The notes under the pieces were generated by a model that was not told the DNA's origin, did no database searches, and saw only the letters and a list, made by a program, of their open reading frames with translations. 64,000 bases of DNA from Chlamydiae bacterium RIFCSPLOWO2_12_FULL_45_20 (GTDB lineage Bacteria; Chlamydiota; Chlamydiia; Chlamydiales; SM23-39), in the NCBI GenBank assembly GCA_001796285.1, contig MGMD01000010.1:62001-126000 (forward strand). The letters are read 5' to 3'. A program made the translations under genes and the position numbers. Within the stretch, counting starts at the first letter, position 1. Every line of letters begins with the position of its first letter. Shown piece by piece: positions 10,123-17,062 of the stretch.

Positions 10123-10194
10123 GAGACTTTAGCTCAGTGGTAGAGCATCTCACTTTTAATGAGAGGGTCGATGGTTCGAACCCATCAAGTCTCA
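10123..10194 (+). tRNA. tRNA-Lys (TTT), insertion target of a genomic island
   Basis: Acceptor gagactt/aagtctc, anticodon loop CTTTTAA with anticodon TTT, and T arm atggttcgaacccat are all intact. The 30 bases from 10149 to 10178 (anticodon arm to T loop) recur exactly at 11958-11987, and an integrase remnant begins 155 bp downstream. The tRNA therefore appears to be the attachment site of an integrated element and to have stayed functional. Confidence 0.95.
10149..10178 (+). repeat. Attachment core, tRNA copy (attL-like)
   Basis: This 30-base stretch of tRNA-Lys, starting CTCACTTTTAATGAG and ending GATGGTTCG, is identical to 11958-11987. Confidence 0.75.
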
Positions 10195-10301
10195 AACTTT
10201 TATCCCGTTCAATTCATTGCATTTAGGCAATAATCAGCTAGACTCAAATAAAAATTGAGTCTATGATTTTGTTCAAATGGTGCAGCGAAAAACAAACTTA
10301 A

Positions 10302-10325
10302 CCAGCACTTCATCCCATCGCTCAA
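10302..10325 (+). repeat. 24-bp direct repeat upstream of the integrase stub
   Basis: These 24 bases are identical to 12459-12482, and similarity continues on both sides (CAGCGAAAAACA versus CAACGAAGAAAACA before, CCCTAAATCAAA versus CCCTAACTCAAA after). Here it directly precedes the integrase start, so the second copy may mark the upstream region of another, lost integrase. Confidence 0.7.
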
Positions 10326-10348
10326 ACCCTAAATCAAAAGGCTAGAGC

Positions 10349-10605
10349 ATGGCATCGATCTACAAAAGAAAATCCAAAGACGGCAAGTCCACAGTTTGGC
10401 GCGCCATCATTCGTATCAAAGGCTACCCCACCACCTGTAACACTTTCGAACGCAAGCAAGAGGCAGATGACTGGGTCAAAGACACCGAGCGCCGCATCAA
10501 GCTTGGCCAGTACAACTTTGAAACAAACAACACATCTCACACTTACGCTGCCCTGATCGGTCGACTCTCTCTCGATGGGGCTCTTCAACATCACCGTTCC
10601 CTTAA
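10349..10605 (+). pseudogene. Truncated phage-type tyrosine integrase (N-terminal SAM-like part only)
   Basis: The reading frame begins MASIYKRKSKDGKSTVWRA and continues with an arm-binding region typical of small tyrosine integrases (IKGYPTTCNTFERKQEADDW). Similarity to the core-binding domain stops around DGALQHHRSLKR at about 10605. The rest of the open frame (to 10732) is antisense to the neighbouring gene and has no integrase character. The catalytic R-H-R-Y domain is absent, so it cannot recombine. Its place 155 bp after tRNA-Lys fits an island integrase. Confidence 0.7.
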
Positions 10606-11258
10606 AAGGTTGGTGGTTGTCGAATTAAAGCTGGATAGCCAGATGGAGATTTATCTTCGATGGCTTTTAAGGAAGTTTGTTCCCAATTTTTTAAAGCGAT
10701 CATTGCTTGATGCCCTGCCCAGATATTGTTAAGAGAAGAAAATATTCGACCCGTCCCATCAGCAATTATTCCATAAGCAATGTATCCCCCGAATGCAGGG
10801 CTTACTGTAGCACAGAATATTCCAGCGATTGTTTCGCCTACTCCGAACATAAATTCACGTATTTGGGCAGCTTGGTCTGGCGTTTTCCCCCACTCAGATT
10901 TGAAGGGTGGATAGCTGTTCAAAGCTTGTAAAGTTGGCTTATACTCTCCAATGATACGCTCATTGCCAGTGGGTTTTTTCGAAAATAGATTAAGGGAAGA
11001 GCCATACATGCGATACCATATGAACAACTGCTCAACCGCAATCAGCTTTAGGATGCTTTCTCCAGCTTTTTTGGCCTCATCATATGCGGATCCAAATTGC
11101 GCACTGGCTAGCGTCGACTGACCTAATGATTGCAAGACAAATGCATAATGCATATTTGAAGCATAATTGTTTTTGATATTGGGAGCTATCTCTGAACATT
11201 TTGCGTATAAAAAAGAACCATTAATTAATACGCAAAAAATCACAAAATATTTATACAT
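10602..11258 (-). CDS. Secreted protein of unknown function in the tRNA-Lys island
   Basis: A 218-residue protein that I do not recognise. It begins with a clear signal peptide (MYKYFVIFCVLINGSFLYA, then a short CSE segment). A helical region of small residues follows (LQSLGQSTLASAQFGSAYDE), and then a Gly/Ala-rich hydrophobic segment around residues 135-168 that could span a membrane. Its ATG overlaps the end of the upstream 75-residue membrane protein by 8 bp, so the two are co-translated. The stop is at the point where integrase similarity ends, which suggests the cassette replaced the integrase 3' part. Its size, and a two-TM small protein beside it, would suit a conjugation or secretion remnant; this is only a guess. 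Confidence 0.6.
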   Translation of the reverse strand: MYKYFVIFCVLINGSFLYAKCSEIAPNIKNNYASNMHYAFVLQSLGQSTLASAQFGSAYDEAKKAGESILKLIAVEQLFIWYRMYGSSLNLFSKKPTGNERIIGEYKPTLQALNSYPPFKSEWGKTPDQAAQIREFMFGVGETIAGIFCATVSPAFGGYIAYGIIADGTGRIFSSLNNIWAGHQAMIALKNWEQTSLKAIEDKSPSGYPALIRQPPTF

Positions 11259-11478
11259 TAAATCCTCCGACAGCCATCATGAAAGTAAGATAATCTGCTG
11301 ATAAGAGAAAAAATGCTGTCACGCCACTTCCGATTGCTTTAGATAGCTCAGCAGATTTCCCGGTTTCTTTCCAAAGTTTCCAAAACTGTATGCTCTTAGG
11401 GATTAATAGGCCGATCGATACTGTATACAGCCCAATGAAAATAATACTCTTGACTGCGCTAAACATTGCATAGGTCAT
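11251..11478 (-). CDS. Small two-TM membrane protein (75 aa), function unknown
   Basis: The start is the ATG at 11478, preceded by AAGGAGT; the longer open frame upstream runs through an IS-like remnant and is not coding. The product has two hydrophobic segments (about residues 8-26 and 50-70) separated by a short basic loop with WKLWKETGKSAELSKA. Small two-helix proteins of this kind include VirB2/TraA-like pilins and holin-like proteins, but nothing diagnostic is visible. It is coupled to the secreted protein downstream. Confidence 0.55.
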   Translation of the reverse strand: MTYAMFSAVKSIIFIGLYTVSIGLLIPKSIQFWKLWKETGKSAELSKAIGSGVTAFFLLSADYLTFMMAVGGFNV

Positions 11479-11639
11479 AAGGACTCCTTTTTCAAGCAGG
11501 CAAGTGTAAAAGAAAGTATTTTTTATGGGAAGGAGGGTTGTCGTGCTTATGTGGTGCAAAAATGGTGCAACGACTTCCCTACTGCACCATTTATCCAATC
11601 GATGAAAGAAAACCAAGTCCTTTAGGGCTTGGATGAATT

Positions 11640-11866
11640 TCGCTTTTTCTCTATACTCGTCTTCATCGCGACAACCAAGCGATCTACGGTCGGGCAGACC
11701 GAAAGTAACGCTTCTCAGATATGAGATTGTAAGACCGAAAGAGCATGGGTCGGAACTAACCGTAAAGCTCTCTAAGGCTGGCTCAGGGGAAGAACCCACT
11801 GAAGCCTCAATCCACCTTGGTTTGAGGCCTTAGGAATCCTCTCCATTTAGGGAGGGGAGGAAGTCA
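11640..11866 (+). mobile_element. IS200/IS605-type right end with omega-RNA-like structure, no tnpB
   Basis: The segment resembles the 3' end of tnpB-bearing IS605-family elements, where the tnpB terminus overlaps the omega-RNA. Visible parts are the GGGGAAGAACCCACTGAAGC stretch, a hairpin GCCTCAA/TTGAGGC (11804-11828), and the terminal hairpin CCTCTCC-ATTTAG-GGAGGGG followed by AGGAAGTCAA (11838-11866). A short open frame (11633-11833) passes through it but has no catalytic motif. No TnpB or TnpA gene is present. The identification is by memory of the family and has not been searched. Confidence 0.5.
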
Positions 11867-11957
11867 AAACCAGCAAAAACCCGTTGCATCCATCAAACAA
11901 CTCATTTACAATCATGCTCATAGCGATTGGATGGTGCTGGATAAAAGGGATCTCACC

Positions 11958-11987
11958 CTCACTTTTAATGAGAGGGTCGATGGTTCG
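11958..11987 (+). repeat. Attachment core, distal copy (attR-like)
   Basis: An exact copy of tRNA-Lys bases 10149-10178; flanking bases diverge at once on both sides, so it is not a second tRNA. It introduces an in-frame TGA (11969) just before the hydrolase remnant. Confidence 0.75.
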
Positions 11988-11989
11988 CT

Positions 11990-12265
11990 TCATACCTTTG
12001 TTATGACTTGCTACCCGACCTTTTGAAAGTCGAGGTGCCCATTTACATGATTCACGGCGAAGAGGACATCATGGTGCCTATCAAGAGTGCCGACCTCATT
12101 CAAGAGGCTTTTGATCAAGCTGGAAAGATGAATCTTCAATATGCTCGCTATGATGATCTCGGGCATGCCTTAACAGGGCGCGAAGATGTCTACGCGCCGA
12201 TGCTCGATTGGATATGCGATAAAAGCTTCTCATCTTCTGCGTCTGTTGACCCCCAGGTTGAATAA
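11990..12265 (+). pseudogene. C-terminal fragment of an alpha/beta hydrolase
   Basis: About 90 residues of a hydrolase C-terminus: YDLLPDLLKVEVPIYMIHGE is the strand with the catalytic Asp region (HGEEDIMVP), and LGHALTG contains the catalytic His. The nucleophile-elbow half is missing. In this frame a TGA lies within the attachment core just upstream, so the gene appears to have been cut by island insertion or by later deletion. A TTG at 12008 could in theory start a short product, but without the Ser it would be inactive. Confidence 0.6.
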
Positions 12266-12458
12266 AATCCCAATACGCAAATTTACGCACTTGACCAAGT
12301 AAAACTGGCTCAAATAGCCCCAAAAAGCAGCTACTTGCCATTTCGCTAGCTCGTTAATCCTGTCGCTGCTGTGTCTTCGAGTTCTTTTGGTGCAATGGCG
12401 GTGCAACGAAGTTCGTATTGCCGTCAAAATCCAGTGCTGCAACGAAGAAAACATTTAC

Positions 12459-12482
12459 CCAGCACTTCATCCCATCGCTCAA
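12459..12482 (+). repeat. Second copy of the 24-bp integrase-upstream repeat
   Basis: Identical to 10302-10325. No integrase follows; the next gene is the oppositely oriented PP2C phosphatase. The 12266-12538 interval around it has no coding sequence; it also carries a GGTGCAACGA motif that is found at 11550 as well and resembled at 10280 (GGTGCAGCGA). Confidence 0.65.
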
Positions 12483-12538
12483 TCCCTAACTCAAATAGTG
12501 GAGAACAAACTAAGCCGAATGTGTATTAACAAATTTTC

Positions 12539-13858
12539 TTAGAACTTAACGACTAGAGCGGAGAGGTTATCTCCAGAGTTAGCTTGATAAGCCGAATAGA
12601 CAATGTTTTTAGCTAATTCAGCAGCTGGTCGATCTTTATGAGTCTGAACGGCAGCGGCGATTTGTCTTGTGCTGGACACATCATAAATTCCATCGCAGGT
12701 TAAGATCAAATGGCTTCCTTTCGGAATGGCTGCAACAGGATAAACAGTGATTTTGGGTCTTGCGCTAATAGCACCCACATTATGATCTCCCACAGCTCTT
12801 GCTACGGCGAGATTTCCATTGACTCGGTTGCAGAAGATCATGCCACCCCGATTTTCGATCCCTTTTCGATAGTGGGTATCTGTTGGTTTTGCGTCTTCAC
12901 TGAGCTGAATACCGTTGTCTAAAATAGTTCTTGAGTCACCCACGTTGGCAGTCCACAACTTTCCATCCAAAATCATTGCTACTGTGGCTGTGGTTCCTGA
13001 CTGAGGCTCATTGAACTCCCCTTTCAATCTGACAAAGGTGATTTTCAGAGCATTCCAAATGGCTTCATCAGTTAGGCCGGCAGAGCAAAATTCGTTCAGA
13101 GTCTTATGCAATTGGCACTCTAAATTTTCTTTCACATAGGGAGAAGCTTGCCCTCCACCGTGACCATCGAAGATTCCAAATAGTTGGATTGGATAGATCT
13201 TTCCTCCGACATTCAAGTTAAAAGAAGTCGTCAAATGTTCATCTTCCATAGTGAGCCTTCGGCCGATGAAATGGCAAATGCCAGCTTCGTAGCCAGGCAC
13301 TTGTTCTGTATGGGCATGTCCTTGGAAATCTGCTGGTGCCGGCAAATATTGGAAATCTTTATCGGGTTCTTGAGCTGCTTGATTTTGGGCGCGCTCGAAT
13401 TGGTTTTGCAATTTACCCGCAATCAGTTCGGTTCCCTGTCTGACCCGTTTTGACCTCATTTCAGCAGTGAGTTGTCCTTGGGGTTTTACAAGATGAGATG
13501 CCTTTGCTTTTGTAGACTGCAGGTGATTCACTAATTCTTTAGGAGAAAGGGTTGAACGGAAGCAGCTGAAGCTAACAGATCCGGCGTAGTTTCCTTTTTG
13601 CATCTGCTCCATGCCAAAATTCTGAGCTTGTTGCCAACAGCCCAGAGTAATTAAATACCCGACGAGTGCGAGGCAACCTATAACGACTCGGCTCACTGCT
13701 TCGGCTAAAGAGCGTAGAGAAGTTCCAAGCAGGGCAACTCTTCCACCCATGTGGTATTCGATTTTTGAGATTGTGGAGTGTTCATTACTTTTGCGAACAA
13801 GCCAATTAGCCAATCCCTGAGGTAAGGAAATATTTTGTTTAAGAGAAACTGTCGCCAT
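12539..13858 (-). CDS. PP2C-family Ser/Thr protein phosphatase with N-terminal extension
   Basis: A 439-residue metal-dependent phosphatase. The catalytic domain (about residues 185-439) has RRLTMEDEH, FGIFDGHGGGQAS (metal-binding Asp and Gly), SGTTATVAMI, ANVGDSR, LAVARAVGD and LILTCDGIYDV, so all core metal ligands seem present. The N-terminal region of about 180 residues contains one hydrophobic segment (ISRVVIGCLALVGYLITLGC-like, roughly residues 50-75) and no known domain. Soluble PP2C enzymes of bacteria that pair with Hanks kinases are usually about 250 residues; this layout, with its FDGHGG motif, is closer to eukaryotic PP2C. It may act on host proteins, which is an inference. ATG 13858 was chosen by the MATVSLKQ start; no good ribosome site is seen. 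Confidence 0.8.
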   Translation of the reverse strand: MATVSLKQNISLPQGLANWLVRKSNEHSTISKIEYHMGGRVALLGTSLRSLAEAVSRVVIGCLALVGYLITLGCWQQAQNFGMEQMQKGNYAGSVSFSCFRSTLSPKELVNHLQSTKAKASHLVKPQGQLTAEMRSKRVRQGTELIAGKLQNQFERAQNQAAQEPDKDFQYLPAPADFQGHAHTEQVPGYEAGICHFIGRRLTMEDEHLTTSFNLNVGGKIYPIQLFGIFDGHGGGQASPYVKENLECQLHKTLNEFCSAGLTDEAIWNALKITFVRLKGEFNEPQSGTTATVAMILDGKLWTANVGDSRTILDNGIQLSEDAKPTDTHYRKGIENRGGMIFCNRVNGNLAVARAVGDHNVGAISARPKITVYPVAAIPKGSHLILTCDGIYDVSSTRQIAAAVQTHKDRPAAELAKNIVYSAYQANSGDNLSALVVKF

Positions 13859-13986
13859 GGTTTTGGGTGCCGGTTTTTGCCACAAAGTATAGCACTGGGA
13901 GGGCAAAATAGACACAAGTAAAATATTTCTTTTGAATAACGGCGAGCAGTACCTCCTTTGGCGGACTACTGAGCATGGAGTAAAAA

Positions 13987-14055
13987 ATGACGAGAACACC
14001 CCACACAGTCGAGTTCAAGAAAAAAGTGGCCTTGGAAGCTATCAAGACGGTCTAG
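13987..14055 (+). pseudogene. IS3-family orfA N-terminal scrap
   Basis: A 22-codon frame ATG..TAG encodes MTRTPHTVEFKKKVALEAIK plus TV. This is the start of the IS3 OrfA helix-turn-helix (usual form: xxFxxEFKxKVALEAlK). The rest of the transposase is missing, and the acetyltransferase gene begins 50 bp further. The interval 13859-14104 holds nothing else that I can recognise. Confidence 0.6.
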
Positions 14056-14104
14056 CCATGAATCACTTATTTTGTGTATTCTTCTATCAAAACAAGGAGG
14101 AAAA

Positions 14105-14668
14105 ATGAGCGTACGGTTGCCTCTCAGGATTGGACATAAAGAAGAGTGCTTTATAGTCGAAGAGGCGACAGAGGGTCACGATGTAAGAAACATCGCTGCT
14201 GTTATCAATTCTGCATATCAAAAAGTCGAATATTTGCAAGGTGGAGTTGACAGAGCTACATTTACTGAAATTCAAAGTTTTGTTTCTAATCCTAGACAGA
14301 AACTTTATCTTTGCATCTCGCCTAGTCACGAAATTTGTGGAACCATTCTCTTAGATTTTTTTGAAAAAAACAAAGCTGAAATTGCCTTATTTGCTATGCA
14401 TCCAGATTATCAGGGGTATAAAATTGGTCCTATGTTCATGAATTATGTGGAAGAAGAGGCATTTAAGAAAGTGCACGCTATTATCTTGAAGGTCATACCT
14501 CTATTCCAAGGAAATCTGGTAAAGTTTTATGAGCGATTAGGATACAAAGACACAGGTGAATTCATAGACTTTCCTGAAGAAGATAAACTGAGATATATCA
14601 GACCTGATTGTAGGGATCGAGTCGTTTTTTCGATTATGCAAAAAAATAGAATCCGAAGTGCTCTTTAA
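14105..14668 (+). CDS. GNAT-family N-acetyltransferase
   Basis: A 187-residue protein. The central part has the GNAT motif B/A arrangement: YLCISPSHEICGTILLDFFE (strands), then EIALFAMHPDYQGYKIGPMF, where QGYKIG stands for the acetyl-CoA pyrophosphate loop (usual Q/RxxGxG/A), and FYERLGYKDTGEF near the C-terminus. The substrate cannot be told. ATG 14105 follows a strong AAGGAGG; the upstream in-frame start at 14072 is not needed. It is a single accessory gene between an IS3 scrap and the sterol methyltransferase. Confidence 0.8.
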   Translation: MSVRLPLRIGHKEECFIVEEATEGHDVRNIAAVINSAYQKVEYLQGGVDRATFTEIQSFVSNPRQKLYLCISPSHEICGTILLDFFEKNKAEIALFAMHPDYQGYKIGPMFMNYVEEEAFKKVHAIILKVIPLFQGNLVKFYERLGYKDTGEFIDFPEEDKLRYIRPDCRDRVVFSIMQKNRIRSAL

Positions 14669-14729
14669 TTTTGTTGTTCAAAAATCAAATTTGTTGCGAT
14701 TGGTATGAGTTCCTTTCTCGGTAGATAAG

Positions 14730-14758
14730 TTCAAAAAATATATAAAGTTGAGTATAGT
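14730..14758 (+). promoter_or_regulatory. Putative promoter of the sterol methyltransferase gene
   Basis: TTCAAA, 17 bp and TATAGT, ending 28 bp before the ATG, which has its own AAAGGAG site. Confidence 0.5.
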
Positions 14759-14786
14759 GTGTTTTTCAAGAGAAAGGAGCGTTTTC

Positions 14787-15734
14787 ATGTCCAAGGCAAA
14801 AGAAGTTTATAGCTCAGAAAAGTGTGCAACTGTCACAACGTATGTCTCAGCAAAAGACAAGATCAAAGATCCCAGCATTACGGAAAAATATTACGATTTG
14901 GTCACCGACTTTTTTGAGGCCGGCTGGGGAAAATCTTTTCACTTTGCTCCGCAAAGGATGGGAGAGAAAATGCAAGATGCGATGCTTCGCTATGAAATAA
15001 AAGTGGCGGAAGCTCTTCAACTCAAACCAAGCATGAAGGTTCTCGATGTAGGATGCGGGGTGGCTGGGCCCATGAGAAATATTGCCCAATATTCCGGCGC
15101 TAACATTGTAGGGCTGAATATCAATGCCTATCAAATTAAAAAGGCAAAAGAGTACATTCAAAAAAGCCATTTAGAAAACATTTGCTCATTGTACGAGGGT
15201 AATTTCATGGATACAAAATTGCCGGCTGCAAGTTTTGATGCCGTGTATGCCATTGAAGCTACACCCCATGCCCCAGATAAGACCAAGTGCTTTAAAGAGG
15301 TGCATCGTTTACTCAAGCCAGGCGGGTGTTTTGCTGGTTATGAGTACTGTTTATTAGACAACTACGATGAGAACAATAGGGATCATTGTCAGATCATGGA
15401 AGATTTAGAGCATGGCGGTGGGCTACAGAAGATCTCCTCTATGAAAGCGGTGCAGCAGGCGTTCCTTGATGCTGGGTTTAAGGTTCTGGAAATAGGCAAT
15501 AGTTGTACGGAGGGCTGCTCATGGGCATTGCCGCTACGAACAGGGTTTAGAAGATCAAAATTTGGCAGGTTCTGTACCGATGTGATGATTCGCGTTCTCG
15601 AAGGGGTTGGCATTGCCCCTAAAGGTTCAACCAAGGTAGGAGATTTTTTAAACTTGGGCGCCGATGCATTTGTGGAAGCTGAAAAAAGAGGTATTTTTAC
15701 TCCTAGCTTGTTCTTCTTAGTGCAGAAGAACTAG
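14787..15734 (+). CDS. ERG6/SMT-like sterol C24-methyltransferase
   Basis: A 315-residue SAM-dependent methyltransferase that carries the diagnostic regions of eukaryotic sterol 24-C-methyltransferases. They are region I, YYDLVTDFFEAGWGKSFHFA (residues 35-54); the SAM loop VLDVGCGVAGPMRNIA (85-100); YAIEATPHAPD (154-164, yeast YAIEATCHAP); PGGCFAGYEYCLLD (178-191); and a C-terminal Sterol_MT_C-like segment with GIAPKGSTKV and a closing FTPSLFFLVQK. Family members methylate cycloartenol, zymosterol or similar side chains. A chlamydia is not expected to make sterols, so the likely substrate is a host (amoebal) sterol. ATG 14787 has AAAGGAG. Other SAM methyltransferases (tocopherol type) are less likely given the region I and C-terminal matches. 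Confidence 0.85.
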   Translation: MSKAKEVYSSEKCATVTTYVSAKDKIKDPSITEKYYDLVTDFFEAGWGKSFHFAPQRMGEKMQDAMLRYEIKVAEALQLKPSMKVLDVGCGVAGPMRNIAQYSGANIVGLNINAYQIKKAKEYIQKSHLENICSLYEGNFMDTKLPAASFDAVYAIEATPHAPDKTKCFKEVHRLLKPGGCFAGYEYCLLDNYDENNRDHCQIMEDLEHGGGLQKISSMKAVQQAFLDAGFKVLEIGNSCTEGCSWALPLRTGFRRSKFGRFCTDVMIRVLEGVGIAPKGSTKVGDFLNLGADAFVEAEKRGIFTPSLFFLVQKN

Positions 15735-15746
15735 CCTGTTCGAGCG

Positions 15747-16496
15747 CTAGAGCTGGCTAAAAGGGTTTGCAGATTGGTCAAATCGGCCGCCTTTCCTTCG
15801 GTTTTTTAGCTCTGTCCGGATCGAGTAGAGAAGGTCTTGGTCAAAGTCTTTCCCCTCTGCCCATTGGAGGTATTCGATCGGGATCTCATCAAATTTTCTC
15901 CCTTTATGTTTTCCGAGAGGCATGACTTTTAGCTTGATGGGCTTTTCCAGTGCTCTCATGAGTTCTTGTGTTGTTTTGTAGCTTTTTGCGAGGTACTTAA
16001 AAACCTCGATATTCACAATGACGTCGCTCATAGCCCGATGAGCTCCTTCCGGCTCAATATTAAAGTGTTGGCGGAGTTTTTCTAAAGAGTTGATCGGGCT
16101 TTCCCCATAGAGCCGTGCCAAACGAAGAGTGTCAATAAAAGGCTGCTTGTCAATGCGAGTAGGGATTTGGTGCCTCTTTGCTTCCTCTTTAAGGAGAGTA
16201 ATATCAAAGCCAACGCCATGGCCGACCAGGATGTACCCATCAATGAGCTGGAAAAGAGCGGGTAGAATTTCACCGGCCTTTGGCTTCCCTTGAAGCATCT
16301 CAGAAGAAATTTTGTGGATCTCTTGAGAGACCTGGGGGATCTCACATTCTGGATTGACTAATGTTTCAAATTCTTGCAGCACTTGATCAAAAGTAAAGCG
16401 CCTTGCCGCCACTTCAATGAGACGGTCTTGCTGTGGGTCGAGTCCTGTCGATTCACAGTCGAGACAGACAAACAGATCTTGGTGAATCAATCCCAT
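15747..16496 (-). CDS. dnaQ: DnaQ-like 3'-5' exonuclease
   Basis: A 249-residue DEDDh exonuclease. ExoI is FVCLDCESTGLDPQQDRLIE (Asp and Glu ligands), ExoII is ILVGHGVGFDITLL, and ExoIII is GAHRAMSDVIVN, with His and Asp in place. A C-terminal extension of about 60 residues (LGKHKGRKFDEIPIEYLQW) matches the DUF3820 'putative quorum-sensing-regulated factor' module. In Chlamydia the dnaQ-like gene stands next to tsaE; here engB has come between. ATG 16496 is preferred over TTG 16502. It may act as the proofreading subunit of DNA polymerase III or as a separate nuclease. Confidence 0.88.
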   Translation of the reverse strand: MGLIHQDLFVCLDCESTGLDPQQDRLIEVAARRFTFDQVLQEFETLVNPECEIPQVSQEIHKISSEMLQGKPKAGEILPALFQLIDGYILVGHGVGFDITLLKEEAKRHQIPTRIDKQPFIDTLRLARLYGESPINSLEKLRQHFNIEPEGAHRAMSDVIVNIEVFKYLAKSYKTTQELMRALEKPIKLKVMPLGKHKGRKFDEIPIEYLQWAEGKDFDQDLLYSIRTELKNRRKGGRFDQSANPFSQL

Positions 16497-16498
16497 GC

Positions 16499-17062
16499 TC
16501 AAAAACCTAATATTTTTTCGATTTTTTGTTGGATATTGCGCCTTCCATCTGGTTCTTTTACAGTAGACACAATCGCTTCCGGATACATTTGCTGCAGTTT
16601 ACCTTTTTCTACTCGGGAGAGCTTATCAGTTTTGGTAAAAATCCACAAAAGGGGAATCTTTTTTTCTTTTGCCCATGCGATCATCACGTCATCTTCTTGA
16701 TTCGGGCCCCTTCTACTGTCGATCAGGAAGAGAAGAAGGCGAAGAGTGGTCCTTGTACTCAGATAGTGATCCACTGCTTTGGACCAATTTTCCATTTCCC
16801 GCTCCGATGCTTTGGCAAAACCGTAACCTGGTAAATCGACAAGCAAATACCGATCCTCAACGGAAAAAAAATTCAGTAAACGGGTTTTCCCAGGGGAAGA
16901 AGATGTTTTCGCAAGGTTTTTTTGATTGAAAAGATAATTGATGAGACTCGATTTCCCAACGTTCGAGCGCCCGATGAGTGCAACCTCGGGAAGCAGGATG
17001 CCTTGAGGGCTTTTTAGAGTTGGAAAATCAGTCAACGTAGAGAGTAAAAACCGCACTAACAT
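16499..17062 (-). CDS. engB: Ribosome biogenesis GTPase YsxC/EngB
   Basis: A 187-residue small GTPase for large-subunit assembly. G1 is GRSNVGKSSL, G3 is DLPGYGFA and G4 is TKTDK; the G2 area reads KTSSSPGKTRLLNFF, typical of EngB. It overlaps tsaE upstream by 7 bp and abuts dnaQ downstream, so the three form one operon with the DUF2709 gene in front. Confidence 0.95.
   Translation of the reverse strand: MLVRFLLSTLTDFPTLKSPQGILLPEVALIGRSNVGKSSLINYLFNQKNLAKTSSSPGKTRLLNFFSVEDRYLLVDLPGYGFAKASEREMENWSKAVDHYLSTRTTLRLLLFLIDSRRGPNQEDDVMIAWAKEKKIPLLWIFTKTDKLSRVEKGKLQQMYPEAIVSTVKEPDGRRNIQQKIEKILGF

Larger units (their letters stand above)
10149..11987. mobile_element. Decayed genomic island at tRNA-Lys, bounded by 30-bp direct repeats
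   Basis: The island runs from the 30-bp core in tRNA-Lys (10149-10178) to its exact copy at 11958-11987. It holds a truncated tyrosine integrase next to the tRNA, two unfamiliar genes on the minus strand, and an IS200/IS605-like right end. Integration into the 3' half of a tRNA, with a duplicated core and an integrase beside it, is the standard layout for integrase-driven islands. The small size and broken integrase say it is a fixed remnant. Confidence 0.7.

Noticed and set aside
10606-10732. C-terminal part of the open integrase frame
   Set aside because: These codons are antisense to the secreted-protein gene and show no integrase similarity, so only 10349-10605 was kept.
11479-11799. N-terminal extension of the 75-residue membrane protein up to 11799
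   Set aside because: The extension reads through the antisense strand of the IS605-like end, and ATG 11478 has a good AAGGAGT site of its own.
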